From an uncultured Collinsella sp. (lineage in GTDB: Bacteria > Actinomycetota > Coriobacteriia > Coriobacteriales > Coriobacteriaceae): a stretch of 17,016 bases of DNA. Made by a program: the position numbers and the translations under genes. Shown here piece by piece: positions 6,645 through 14,144 of the stretch. Below the pieces are notes generated by a model. That model had not been told where the DNA came from, did not search any database, and was given only the letters and a program-made list of their open reading frames with translations. The DNA lies in assembly GCA_902470765.1 (NCBI GenBank), contig CABRHW010000032.1:1-17016 (forward strand), read 5' to 3'. Within the stretch, counting starts at the first letter, position 1; the number at the start of each line of letters is the position of its first letter.

Positions 6645-6674
6645 GTTGCGGTGGGGTAGTCATTGGGGACGTTC
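6645..6674. repeat. Solitary repeat arm shared with palindromes A and C
   Basis: TTGCGGTGGGGTAG (6645-6658) resembles the arm of palindrome C, and it runs into GTAGTCATTGGGGACGTTC (6656-6674), which matches the arm of palindrome A over 19 bp. No second arm is present nearby, so this looks like a half-element or a decayed copy. It lies between the M20 terminator and the pst promoter region. Confidence 0.6.
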
Positions 6675-6871
6675 CTTTGGTGTAAAAGGTGCGCCATGTT
6701 CGGCGCTGGATTGTTATCCGTTTGTAAAGGCTGGGCAGAGCTTGCGGTAAGGGTCTATCAATAGCCCGTAAGAAACCGCAGATAAGGCGGTCGTCGCCCG
6801 CTCGAGGCCGTATCTTTCCAAACAGCAAAGCGGGCAGGGTGCCCGCGAGTCGCATGTATGAAAGGAAGATC
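6675..6871 (+). promoter_or_regulatory. Upstream region and structured leader of the pst operon
   Basis: No gene is seen here. Stable secondary structure is likely: GCGGT (6745-6749) can pair with ACCGC (6775-6779) enclosing an inner GGGTCTA/TAGCCC stem, and GCGGGCA (6830-6836) forms a perfect 7-bp hairpin with TGCCCGC (6840-6846). The same 6829-6835 segment (AGCGGGC) is also an exact complement of GCCCGCT at 6796-6802, so two mutually exclusive folds exist just before the start codon. AAAGGA at 6861-6866 is the pstS ribosome binding site. I could not identify a convincing -35/-10 pair or a recognisable Pho box. Phosphate-dependent control is expected from the genes but not shown. Confidence 0.45.
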
Positions 6872-7810
6872 ATGCTCGATCAGGCTTATTCTCGTCGTCA
6901 GTTCCTCGGCCTCGCTGGTGGTCTTGCCAGCTTCGTGGGCCTCGGCCTTGTTGGTTGCGGTGGCTCAGGTGCCTCCGGCGCCGCCGACAAGGGTAGCGCC
7001 GCCGCTGCCGAGTCCGTCTCCGGCGAGGTGACCTACGACGGCGCCTCCTCGTTCCAAGCTCTCGTCGAGGCTGCTGCCGAGAAGTTCATGGATGCCAACC
7101 CGGACGTCTCCGTCTCCGGCTCGGGTAACGGTTCGGGCAAGGGCCTGACCGCTGTCGCCGCCGGCACCGTCACCATCGGCAATTCCGATGTCTTCGCCGA
7201 GACCAAGCTCGAGGCCGACCAGGTCAAGAACCTCGTCGACCACGAGGTTGCCGTCGTGGGCATGGGCCCCGTCGTCTCCAAGAACGTGACGGTCGACGAC
7301 CTGTCCCTCGAGCAGCTCAAGGGTATCTTCTCCGGCCAAATCACCAACTGGAAGGAGGTCGGCGGCGACGACGCCACCATCGTCGTGCTCAATCGCAAGG
7401 CCGGCTCCGGTACCCGCGCCACCTTCGAGGCTGCCGTCTTTGGCGACGAAGCCGTCGACTTTAAGGGCGACGCCGAGCTCGACAAGTCCGGCGATGTCCA
7501 GACTCAGATGGGCAGTACCGACAACGCCATCTCCTACCTCGACTTCTCGCACTTTGATGACTCCAAGTTCAACGCCATCAAGGTCGAGGGCATCGAGCCC
7601 AAGAGCAAGAACGTCACCGACGACTCCTTCAAGATCTGGGCGACCGAGCACATGTACTGCGCAAAGGACGCCGACGGGGCTACCAAGGCCTTCCTGGAGT
7701 TCATGCTTTCCGACGACGTCCAGGGCAAGCTCGTCGAGGAGCAGGGCTTTATCCCCGTCTCTGCCATGAAGGTCGTCAAGGACGCCAGCGGCAAGGTCTC
7801 CGCTAAATAA
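6872..7810 (+). CDS. pstS: Phosphate ABC transporter substrate-binding lipoprotein PstS
   Basis: Extracytoplasmic receptor that captures inorganic phosphate and delivers it to PstC-PstA. The 312-aa protein begins with a signal peptide that combines a twin-arginine motif (SRRQFL, residues 7-12) with a lipobox LVGC ending at Cys29, so it is probably exported by Tat and anchored as a lipoprotein. The low-complexity Gly/Ala/Ser linker after Cys29 is usual. Phosphate-loop segments include SGSGNGSGKG and the family hallmark AGSGTRATFE. In-frame upstream starts exist at 6839 and 6854, but AAAGGA placed before the ATG at 6872 gives a signal peptide of normal length. Codon use is strongly biased to GTC, CTC and AAG, as in highly expressed genes. 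First gene of pstSCAB. Confidence 0.95.
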   Translation: MLDQAYSRRQFLGLAGGLASFVGLGLVGCGGSGASGAADKGSAAAAESVSGEVTYDGASSFQALVEAAAEKFMDANPDVSVSGSGNGSGKGLTAVAAGTVTIGNSDVFAETKLEADQVKNLVDHEVAVVGMGPVVSKNVTVDDLSLEQLKGIFSGQITNWKEVGGDDATIVVLNRKAGSGTRATFEAAVFGDEAVDFKGDAELDKSGDVQTQMGSTDNAISYLDFSHFDDSKFNAIKVEGIEPKSKNVTDDSFKIWATEHMYCAKDADGATKAFLEFMLSDDVQGKLVEEQGFIPVSAMKVVKDASGKVSAK

Positions 7811-7834
7811 GTAATCGCCCCGGAAAGGTTTGCA

Positions 7835-8743
7835 ATGGCAAAACAGCTGCCAAAGCGCGACCTTGAGAACGTGGGCCTGGGCGTCACGGGCGCGTGCGTA
7901 GCGCTCGTGACGCTTGTCGTTGCCGCGCTCATCTTTATGGTCGCCCAAAAGGGCCTCTCGGCTTTTCTCAGGGACGGCGTTTCGATTGTCGAGTTCTTCA
8001 CCGGCACCAAGTGGGACCTGGCCAACACAGCCGAAAGCGGCCTGCCCTATACCGGCGCCCTGCCCCTGATCGTCACCTCGTTTGCGGTCATGGTACTCTC
8101 CACGCTCATCGCGCTGCCCATCGCCATCGGCTCTGCCATCTTTGCGGTCGAGATCCAACCCAAATTTGGCTCCAAGGTCTTTCAGCCGCTTATTGAGCTT
8201 TTGACCGGCATTCCCTCGGTCGTCTTTGGCCTGATCGGCTTTCACGTGGTCGTCGGTCTTATGAAGAGCGTTTTCCACGTGAGCACGGGTCTGGGCATCT
8301 TGCCCGGCGCCATCGTGCTAGCCGTCATGATCCTGCCGACCATGACCACGCTTTCGGTCGATGGCCTGCGTGCCGTGCCCGACAGCTACCGTCAGGGCTC
8401 GCTCGCGCTGGGCTACACCCGCTGGCAGACCATCTGGCACGTGGTGCTCAAGTCCGCCATGCCGTCGCTCATGACTGCGGTCATCCTGGGTATGACCCGC
8501 GCCTTTGGCGAGACGCTCGCCGTGCGCATGGTTATCGGCGGTATCGAGGCCATGCCGACGTCGCTGCTGTCGCCGGCGTCCACCATCACCACCACGCTCA
8601 CCACGTCCATGGCGGTCTACGCCGAGGGCTCGGCCCAGGACGACGTCCTGTGGGCACTCGGTCTGCTGCTGATGGGCATGAGCCTCATCTTCATCCTGAT
8701 CATCCATCTCATTGGCCGCAAGGGGGCGGAGGCTCGTGGCTAG
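7835..8743 (+). CDS. pstC: Phosphate ABC transporter permease PstC
   Basis: One of the two membrane subunits that form the phosphate channel. The 302-aa protein has a first membrane segment at about residues 14-37, an extracellular loop, and five more hydrophobic segments, the last near residues 275-295. The conserved permease loop that contacts PstB reads roughly ALGYTRWQTIWHVVLKSAMPS, with the cytoplasmic-loop Gly conserved. GGAAAGG precedes the ATG, and the gene begins 24 bp after pstS. Its 3' end overlaps pstA by 8 bp if pstA starts at the GTG chosen here, so translation is coupled. Separated from PstA by the order of the operon (S-C-A-B) and by its close match to the PstC rather than PstA pattern. 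Confidence 0.94.
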   Translation: MAKQLPKRDLENVGLGVTGACVALVTLVVAALIFMVAQKGLSAFLRDGVSIVEFFTGTKWDLANTAESGLPYTGALPLIVTSFAVMVLSTLIALPIAIGSAIFAVEIQPKFGSKVFQPLIELLTGIPSVVFGLIGFHVVVGLMKSVFHVSTGLGILPGAIVLAVMILPTMTTLSVDGLRAVPDSYRQGSLALGYTRWQTIWHVVLKSAMPSLMTAVILGMTRAFGETLAVRMVIGGIEAMPTSLLSPASTITTTLTTSMAVYAEGSAQDDVLWALGLLLMGMSLIFILIIHLIGRKGAEARG

Positions 8744-9658
8744 CACGCGCATCCACATCGACGAGGCGAGGCTCGGGCGTGTCCAAAAACAGGATCGCAT
8801 CGCCACGGGCGTGCTGACGGCGATCGTCGCCATCGTCATGCTCATCGTCATCTCCATGGTGGCCTATATCCTGTTCGAGGGCATCTCGACGCTGTTCCAG
8901 CCGGGCTTTCTCACAGAGCCGTCGCGCGCCAACGGAACGCAGGGCGGCGTGCTCTACCAGCTGTTCGACTCGTTCTACCTGCTGCTGATCACTCTGATCA
9001 TCTCGGTGCCCATCAGCCTAGGCGGAGCGGTCTTCCTGGTTGAGTACGCGCCGAACGGCCCTATCCGCGACATCGCCTCTACCGCCATCGAGACGCTGTC
9101 CTCGCTGCCTTCCATCGTCGTCGGCATGTTCGGCTTTCTGGTGTTCTCGGTGCAGCTGGGCTGGAAGTACTCCATTATCTCCGGCGCCGTCGCGCTTACC
9201 ATGTTTAACATTCCCATCCTGGTGCGTGTGATCCAACAGGCGCTCGAGGACGTGCCGCAGGTCCAGCGCGATGCATGCCTGGCTATGGGCCTCACCCGCT
9301 GGGAGGCCACGCTGCACATCCTGATCCCCGAGGCCATGCCTGCCATCGTGACGGGCATCGTGCTTTCGGCCGGTCGCGTGTTTGGCGAGGCCGCAGCACT
9401 GCTTTTTACCTCGGGTATGAGCTCGCCGGTTCGCCTGAACTTCTTGAGCTTTAACCTGTCGAGCCCCACCTGCGCTTGGAACGTGTTCCGTCCCGGCGAG
9501 TCGCTCGCCGTGCACATCTACAAGATCTATGGCGAGGGCAGCCCCGAGGCCCAGCAGATCGTCTGGGGCACCGCTGCACTGCTGATGATTTGCGTGCTGT
9601 TGTTTAACGTAATCGCCCGCATTGTGGGCAAGCAACTGGCAAGGAAGATGACGGCCGA

Positions 9659-9662
<4 letters not shown>
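8736..9662 (+). CDS. pstA: Phosphate ABC transporter permease PstA
   Basis: Second membrane subunit of the phosphate importer, 308 aa with six predicted membrane segments (first about residues 24-47, last about 278-300). The PstB-contacting loop reads AMGLTRWEATLHILIPEAMPA and is followed by GRVFGEAAALLFTSG, typical of PstA. The start is a judgement: the frame is open from a TTG at 8712 inside pstC, and the first good candidate is the GTG at 8736, close behind GGAGG (8728-8732) and overlapping the pstC stop by 8 bp. The stop codon overlaps the pstB ATG (ATGA), the classical sign of a coupled operon. Confidence 0.93.
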
Positions 9663-10531
<869 letters not shown>

Positions 10532-10586
10532 TCCGGGACATGCTTGAGGCCCGTGGCGGCTATGGTTGCCGCGGGACTGATTGGAG

Positions 10587-10624
10587 AGGCGGGTCATCTC
10601 TTTTGCGAGATGGCCCGCCTTTTT
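10587..10624 (+). terminator. Strong intrinsic terminator of the pst operon
   Basis: AGGCGGGTCATCTC (10587-10600) pairs with GAGATGGCCCGCCT (10607-10620), 14 bp with a single G-U wobble, around a 6-nt loop, and is followed by five Ts (10620-10624). A weaker GC hairpin (10551-10575) precedes it. This closes pstSCAB, so no phoU belongs to this transcript. Confidence 0.92.
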
Positions 10625-10653
10625 GTGTCGCGTACGGCCCGCCTTTTCGCTGC

Positions 10654-10685
10654 TATCATGGACAACGTTGAATTTCTACGAAGGA
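10654..10685 (+). promoter_or_regulatory. Candidate -10 box and ribosome binding site of the ABC-F gene
   Basis: TATCAT at 10654-10659 is a reasonable -10 hexamer, but no clear -35 lies at the right distance. AAGGAG at 10680-10685 lies 9 nt before the ATG at 10695 and fixes the start. A promoter is expected here because the pst terminator lies just upstream. Confidence 0.4.
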
Positions 10686-10694
10686 GCAGGGCAT

Positions 10695-12554
10695 ATGGCG
10701 ATTCTTTTGGGATGCGATTCCGTCAGCCTAGAGTTTCCCACTAAGCATATTTTCGATAGCGTGACGCTCGGCGTGGGCGAGGGCGACCGTATTGGCATCG
10801 TCGGCAAAAACGGCGACGGCAAGTCGACGCTGCTGAGCGTACTCGCGGGCACGCTGGAGCCCGACGATGGCCGCGTGACGCATCGCCGCGGCACCACGAT
10901 CGGTCTGCTCGGCCAAAAGGACCAACTTGTCGACACCGATACCGTGCATCATGCCGTCGTGGGCGACACGCCCGAGTACGAGTGGGCGTCGAGCCCCCGC
11001 ACGCGCCAGATCCTCGCCGGCCTCATCAGCGACGTGCCCTGGGAGGGCACGGTGGGCGAGCTTTCGGGCGGTCAGCGCCGCCGCGTGGACCTCGCGCGCC
11101 TGCTGATCGGCGACTACGACGTGCTCATGCTCGACGAGCCCACCAACCACCTGGACATGCGCACCATCAACTGGCTCGCGCGTCACTTAAAGGCCCGCTG
11201 GCAGCGCGGTCAGGGCGCCATGCTCGTGGTCACGCACGATCGCTGGTTCTTGGACGAGGTCTGCACCAGCATGTGGGAGGTCCACGACGGCCAGGTCGAC
11301 CCCTTCGAGGGCGGCTACTCGGCATATATCCTTCAGCGCGTAGAGCGCGACCGCATGGCCGCCGTCACCGAGGAGCGCCGCCGCAACATGGCGCGCAAGG
11401 AGCTCGCGTGGCTGAGCCGCGGCGCCCAGGCTCGTTCCACCAAGCCCAAGTTTCGCGTTGAGGCTGCTCGCGAGCTGATCGCCGACGTGCCGCCCGTGCG
11501 CGACGAGCTGGAGCTCAAGCGCCTCGCCGTGAGCCGCCTAGGCAAGCAGGTCATCGACGTGATCGACGTTGATGCCGGCTATGCGGATACCGACGGCGCG
11601 CCCAAGCAGGTGCTCTCCGACGTGACCTGGCTTATCGGCGCGGGCGACCGCTATGGTCTTTTGGGCGAGAACGGCGCCGGCAAGTCGACCTTGCTCGATG
11701 TGATTCAGGGCAAGATTGCGCCCACGCGCGGCCGCGTGAAGATTGGCCAGACAGTGCGCTTTGGCGTGCTGTCGCAGCAGCTCGAGGAGCTCGAGCCCTA
11801 CATGGGCGACACGATCCGCGAGGTGCTGAGCAACTATAAGAAGTACTACGTCATCGACGGCAAGGAGACCTCTCCCGAGAAGCTCTGCGAGCGCCTGGGC
11901 TTTACGACCCAGCAGCTCTGGAGTCGCATCGGCGATCTTTCGGGCGGCCAGCGCCGTCGCCTGTCGCTGTTGCTGACGATCCTGGACGAGCCCAACGTGC
12001 TCATCCTGGACGAGCCCGGTAACGACCTGGATACCGATATGCTGGCGATTGTCGAGGACCTTCTTGACGGCTGGCCGGGCACGCTGATCCTGGTGACGCA
12101 CGACCGCTTCTTGATGGAGCGCGTGACCGACCAGCAGTGGGCACTGCTCGATGGCCATCTGACGCATATGCCCGGCGGCGTCGACCAGTACCTGCGCCTG
12201 TGCAACGCCACGGCCGAGGGCGAGCCCGTGGGTGCGCCGAGCGCCAAGACCGGCACGTTCGATACCGGTGCCGCGGCAGCTGCGACCGAAAAGCCCAAGT
12301 CGAGCGGCCAGCCCAATGGCCTTTCCAACGCCGAGCGCCAGAAGCTCCGCCGCGAGGTGAGCTCGCTCGAGCGCAAGATGGAGACGCAGCGCGCCCGCGT
12401 GGAGGAGGCCGAGGCCGCCATGGCCCAGGTCGATCCCACTAACTACACGGCGCTGGGCGAGCAGCAGGCAAAGATCGACGAGGTCCACGCTGCCATGGAC
12501 GAGCTGGAGATGGCGTGGCTCGAGGCGAGCGAAAAGCTCGAGGGCGAGGAGTAG
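10695..12554 (+). CDS. ABC-F family ATPase, Uup-like
   Basis: A 619-aa soluble protein with two ABC domains and no membrane segments. ABC-F proteins act on the ribosome in translation, and Uup-like members also affect ribosome assembly and DNA stability. Domain 1: Walker A GKNGDGKST (37-45), LSGGQ (123-127), Walker B with Glu148 in DEPTNHLD, His181. The interdomain linker with basic coiled segment (about 215-265) matches the P-site tRNA-interaction motif region. Domain 2: GENGAGKST (324-332), LSGGQ (415-419), Glu440, His469. The C-terminal charged coiled coil (about 544-618), after a low-complexity linker, is the Uup hallmark. In domain 2 the usual DEPTNDLD reads DEPGNDLD. The frame is open from 10581, but the AAGGAG site supports 10695. 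A resistance ABC-F is less likely. Confidence 0.9.
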   Translation: MAILLGCDSVSLEFPTKHIFDSVTLGVGEGDRIGIVGKNGDGKSTLLSVLAGTLEPDDGRVTHRRGTTIGLLGQKDQLVDTDTVHHAVVGDTPEYEWASSPRTRQILAGLISDVPWEGTVGELSGGQRRRVDLARLLIGDYDVLMLDEPTNHLDMRTINWLARHLKARWQRGQGAMLVVTHDRWFLDEVCTSMWEVHDGQVDPFEGGYSAYILQRVERDRMAAVTEERRRNMARKELAWLSRGAQARSTKPKFRVEAARELIADVPPVRDELELKRLAVSRLGKQVIDVIDVDAGYADTDGAPKQVLSDVTWLIGAGDRYGLLGENGAGKSTLLDVIQGKIAPTRGRVKIGQTVRFGVLSQQLEELEPYMGDTIREVLSNYKKYYVIDGKETSPEKLCERLGFTTQQLWSRIGDLSGGQRRRLSLLLTILDEPNVLILDEPGNDLDTDMLAIVEDLLDGWPGTLILVTHDRFLMERVTDQQWALLDGHLTHMPGGVDQYLRLCNATAEGEPVGAPSAKTGTFDTGAAAAATEKPKSSGQPNGLSNAERQKLRREVSSLERKMETQRARVEEAEAAMAQVDPTNYTALGEQQAKIDEVHAAMDELEMAWLEASEKLEGEE

Positions 12555-12560
12555 ACGAGG

Positions 12561-13331
12561 ATGACCAAAGCCGCGTTTTTCGATATCGACGGCACGCTAC
12601 TGAGCTTTAAGACCCACCGGATTCCGGCGTCGGCGCAGCAGGTGCTCGACAGCTTTCACGAGCAGGGGATTGCGTGCGTGATCGCCACGGGCCGTCCGAC
12701 CTACCAGATGCCCGATTGGCTGTTCGACCTGGGCTGGGATGCGTACATTACGCTTTCGGGCCAGCACTGCTTTGATGCCGAGGGGGTTTACCGCAGCTGC
12801 CCGATTGATCCGGACGACGTTGCGGTGATTGTGGACCAGGTGGCCGAGGGGTGCTACGACTCGCTGTGCATGCAGGGCGAGAACTCGTTTGTGAACCGCC
12901 TGTCCGAGCGCGTGGTGACGGCCGGCAGCAACGCGGGAATCGTCTACCACGAGGAGCCGTTTGAGCATGCCTTCGATGCGCCGGTTTACCAGTTCTGCGC
13001 CTTTGTGGACCCGGCCGACGAGCATATCGTGACCGATGCGGTGTCGCATTCGCTCACTACGCGCTGGTGCGATCTGTTCTGCGACATTATTCCGGCAAAC
13101 GGCGGCAAGGACCTGGGCGTGGCGGCGACGCTGGAGCGCCTGGGCATCGACGCGAGCGAGGCGATTGCTTTTGGCGACGGCGAGAACGACCTGTCGATGT
13201 TTTCCGCCGTGGGCACAAGTGTGGCCATGGGCAACGCGCAGGAGACTGTGAAGGCCGCAGCGACCTACGTGACGACCGCCGTGGACGACGATGGGATCTA
13301 CAACGCCGCCGAGCACTTTGGCCTGCTATAG
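12561..13331 (+). CDS. HAD-superfamily hydrolase, Cof-type (HAD-IIB) phosphatase
   Basis: A 256-aa cytoplasmic phosphatase with a C2 cap (about residues 80-180). The family usually acts on sugar phosphates, flavin mononucleotide or other small phosphoesters; the substrate is not predictable here. Motifs: FFDIDGTLL with Asp8 and Asp10, ATGR (42-45), Lys183 in GGKDLGV, and FGDGENDLSMF with the metal-binding Asp205 and Asp210 region, then SVAMGNA, characteristic of Cof proteins. It begins 6 bp after the ABC-F stop codon with a weak Shine-Dalgarno sequence (ACGAGG), so it is probably cotranscribed and translated by reinitiation. A terminator lies at 13389. Confidence 0.9.
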   Translation: MTKAAFFDIDGTLLSFKTHRIPASAQQVLDSFHEQGIACVIATGRPTYQMPDWLFDLGWDAYITLSGQHCFDAEGVYRSCPIDPDDVAVIVDQVAEGCYDSLCMQGENSFVNRLSERVVTAGSNAGIVYHEEPFEHAFDAPVYQFCAFVDPADEHIVTDAVSHSLTTRWCDLFCDIIPANGGKDLGVAATLERLGIDASEAIAFGDGENDLSMFSAVGTSVAMGNAQETVKAAATYVTTAVDDDGIYNAAEHFGLL

Positions 13332-13346
13332 CTACGGATTCGGCAC

Positions 13347-13359
13347 TTGGGGACGTTCC
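13347..13359. repeat. Relic of the GGGGACGTTC repeat after the Cof phosphatase gene
   Basis: TTGGGGACGTTCC at 13347-13359 matches the core of palindrome A and of the solitary arm at 6656-6674. The remaining arm is not conserved. With only 13 matching bases it could be chance, but it again lies in an intergenic region just after a gene. Confidence 0.45.
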
Positions 13360-13388
13360 TTTTGCGCCGGCAGTCGGGGGCACTCCTT

Positions 13389-13413
13389 GCGGGGCGTGTC
13401 CCCGCTTTGTTTT
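13389..13413 (+). terminator. Intrinsic terminator after the ABC-F/Cof genes
   Basis: GCGGGG (13389-13394) pairs perfectly with CCCCGC (13400-13405) around loop CGTGT, followed by TTTGTTTT (13406-13413). Short stem but GC-only, with a good U-tract. Confidence 0.7.
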
Positions 13414-13473
13414 CGTCCCGTGCGTTTTGTGAAACACGGTTAACTTTTTAGACAACGTAGTAAGACATAGGCA

Positions 13474-13504
13474 ACTTTTGCGGTAAAGTAAATCAAGCAA
13501 AAGT
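13474..13504. promoter_or_regulatory. Inverted repeat in the promoter region of the DtxR/MntR-type gene
   Basis: ACTTTTGC (13474-13481) and GCAAAAGT (13497-13504) form an 8-bp perfect inverted repeat with a 15-bp spacer, in an AT-rich stretch 40-70 bp before the start codon. It could be an operator or an mRNA hairpin. It does not match the classical DtxR or MntR box closely. No definite -35/-10 pair was identified. Confidence 0.35.
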
Positions 13505-13543
13505 ATCCAAAGGCTAACTAGAAGCCATCGCGAAAGGCGGCCC

Positions 13544-13921
13544 ATGGCCCTGCGTGAATCTGGAGAAGACTATCTCGAATCTATTTATGTGCTCTCGGAG
13601 CGCCAGGGCGTCGTTCGCTCGATTGACGTTGCCGAATACCTGGGCGTAACCAAGGCAAGCGTCTCTAAAGCCATGGCGACGCTGGAAAGCAACGGCTACG
13701 TGGAGATGGGCAAACGCGATGTGCATCTGACGGAACGCGGTCTTGAGGTTGCCCGTCAAATGTGGGAGCGCCACTGCTTTTTCGTGCGGTTGCTCGAGGA
13801 CGCAGGCGTTTCGGCAGAGGTTGCCTCGCAAGAGGGCTGCCACATGGAGCACTGCCTGAGCGAGGAAAGCTTTGAGAAGCTGAGGGCGATGCTGGGACGG
13901 GACAGCGACCGGGACCAGTAG
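13544..13921 (+). CDS. Short DtxR/MntR-family metal-dependent transcriptional regulator
   Basis: A 125-aa regulator that binds divalent metal and then represses metal-uptake or related genes. It has the N-terminal winged helix (about residues 1-65, recognition helix near TKASVSKAMATL) and the helical metal/dimerisation domain, and ends without the C-terminal SH3-like FeoA domain, as in MntR. Metal ligands align position by position with B. subtilis MntR: Asp9 and Glu12 (MntR Asp8, Glu11), His77, Glu102 and His103. At MntR Glu99 it carries Cys99, in CHMEH, which matches the CRWEH ligand motif of iron-sensing DtxR. The metal is therefore uncertain (Mn, Fe or Zn). GAAAGGCGG precedes the ATG. The C-terminus is slightly shorter than that of MntR. 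Confidence 0.88.
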   Translation: MALRESGEDYLESIYVLSERQGVVRSIDVAEYLGVTKASVSKAMATLESNGYVEMGKRDVHLTERGLEVARQMWERHCFFVRLLEDAGVSAEVASQEGCHMEHCLSEESFEKLRAMLGRDSDRDQ

Positions 13922-13999
13922 CCCCGCCAACCAAGTCCAACTCAGACAAGGAACCCCGCCACCAAGCGATGCCCAAGAACCGCCAGCAACGTTACCGCA

Positions 14000-14128
14000 G
14001 GCCGGGACCGGGCTTGGTTTTGAAAACACTCCGCAGACCAGAAGCGCCCCCGTTCGTAGCTCCGAAGGAGCAGAACGGGGGCGCTTCATTGGTCGAGGAC
14101 GTTTTCAAAACCAAGCCCGGTCCCGGCC
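14000..14128. repeat. 129-bp nested palindrome between convergent genes
   Basis: Outer arms 14000-14027 and 14101-14128 are a perfect 28-bp inverted repeat (starting GGCCGGGACCGGGC). Inside lies a second perfect 15-bp inverted repeat, 14041-14055 (GAAGCGCCCCCGTTC) with 14073-14087, extended by GACCA 14036-14040 with TGGTC 14090-14094 past a 2-nt bulge, and at the tip a GCTCC-GAA-GGAGC hairpin (14059-14071). The whole folds back on itself. It separates the DtxR-type gene from the ATPase gene, but neither side has a clear U-tract. Bases 13922-13999 hold nothing else I can identify. Confidence 0.85.
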
Positions 14129-14144
14129 GGAGGGACCACAGGCG

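Noticed and set aside
8712..8735. TTG at 8712 as the pstA start
   Set aside because: It would lie deep inside pstC and add an arginine-rich stretch; the GTG at 8736 lies close behind GGAGG and gives a normal N-terminus.
13435..13470. GGTTAACTTTTTAGAC-like sequence as a DtxR box
   Set aside because: Only a half-site resembles the consensus and there is no second symmetrical half, so an autoregulatory iron box is not supported.
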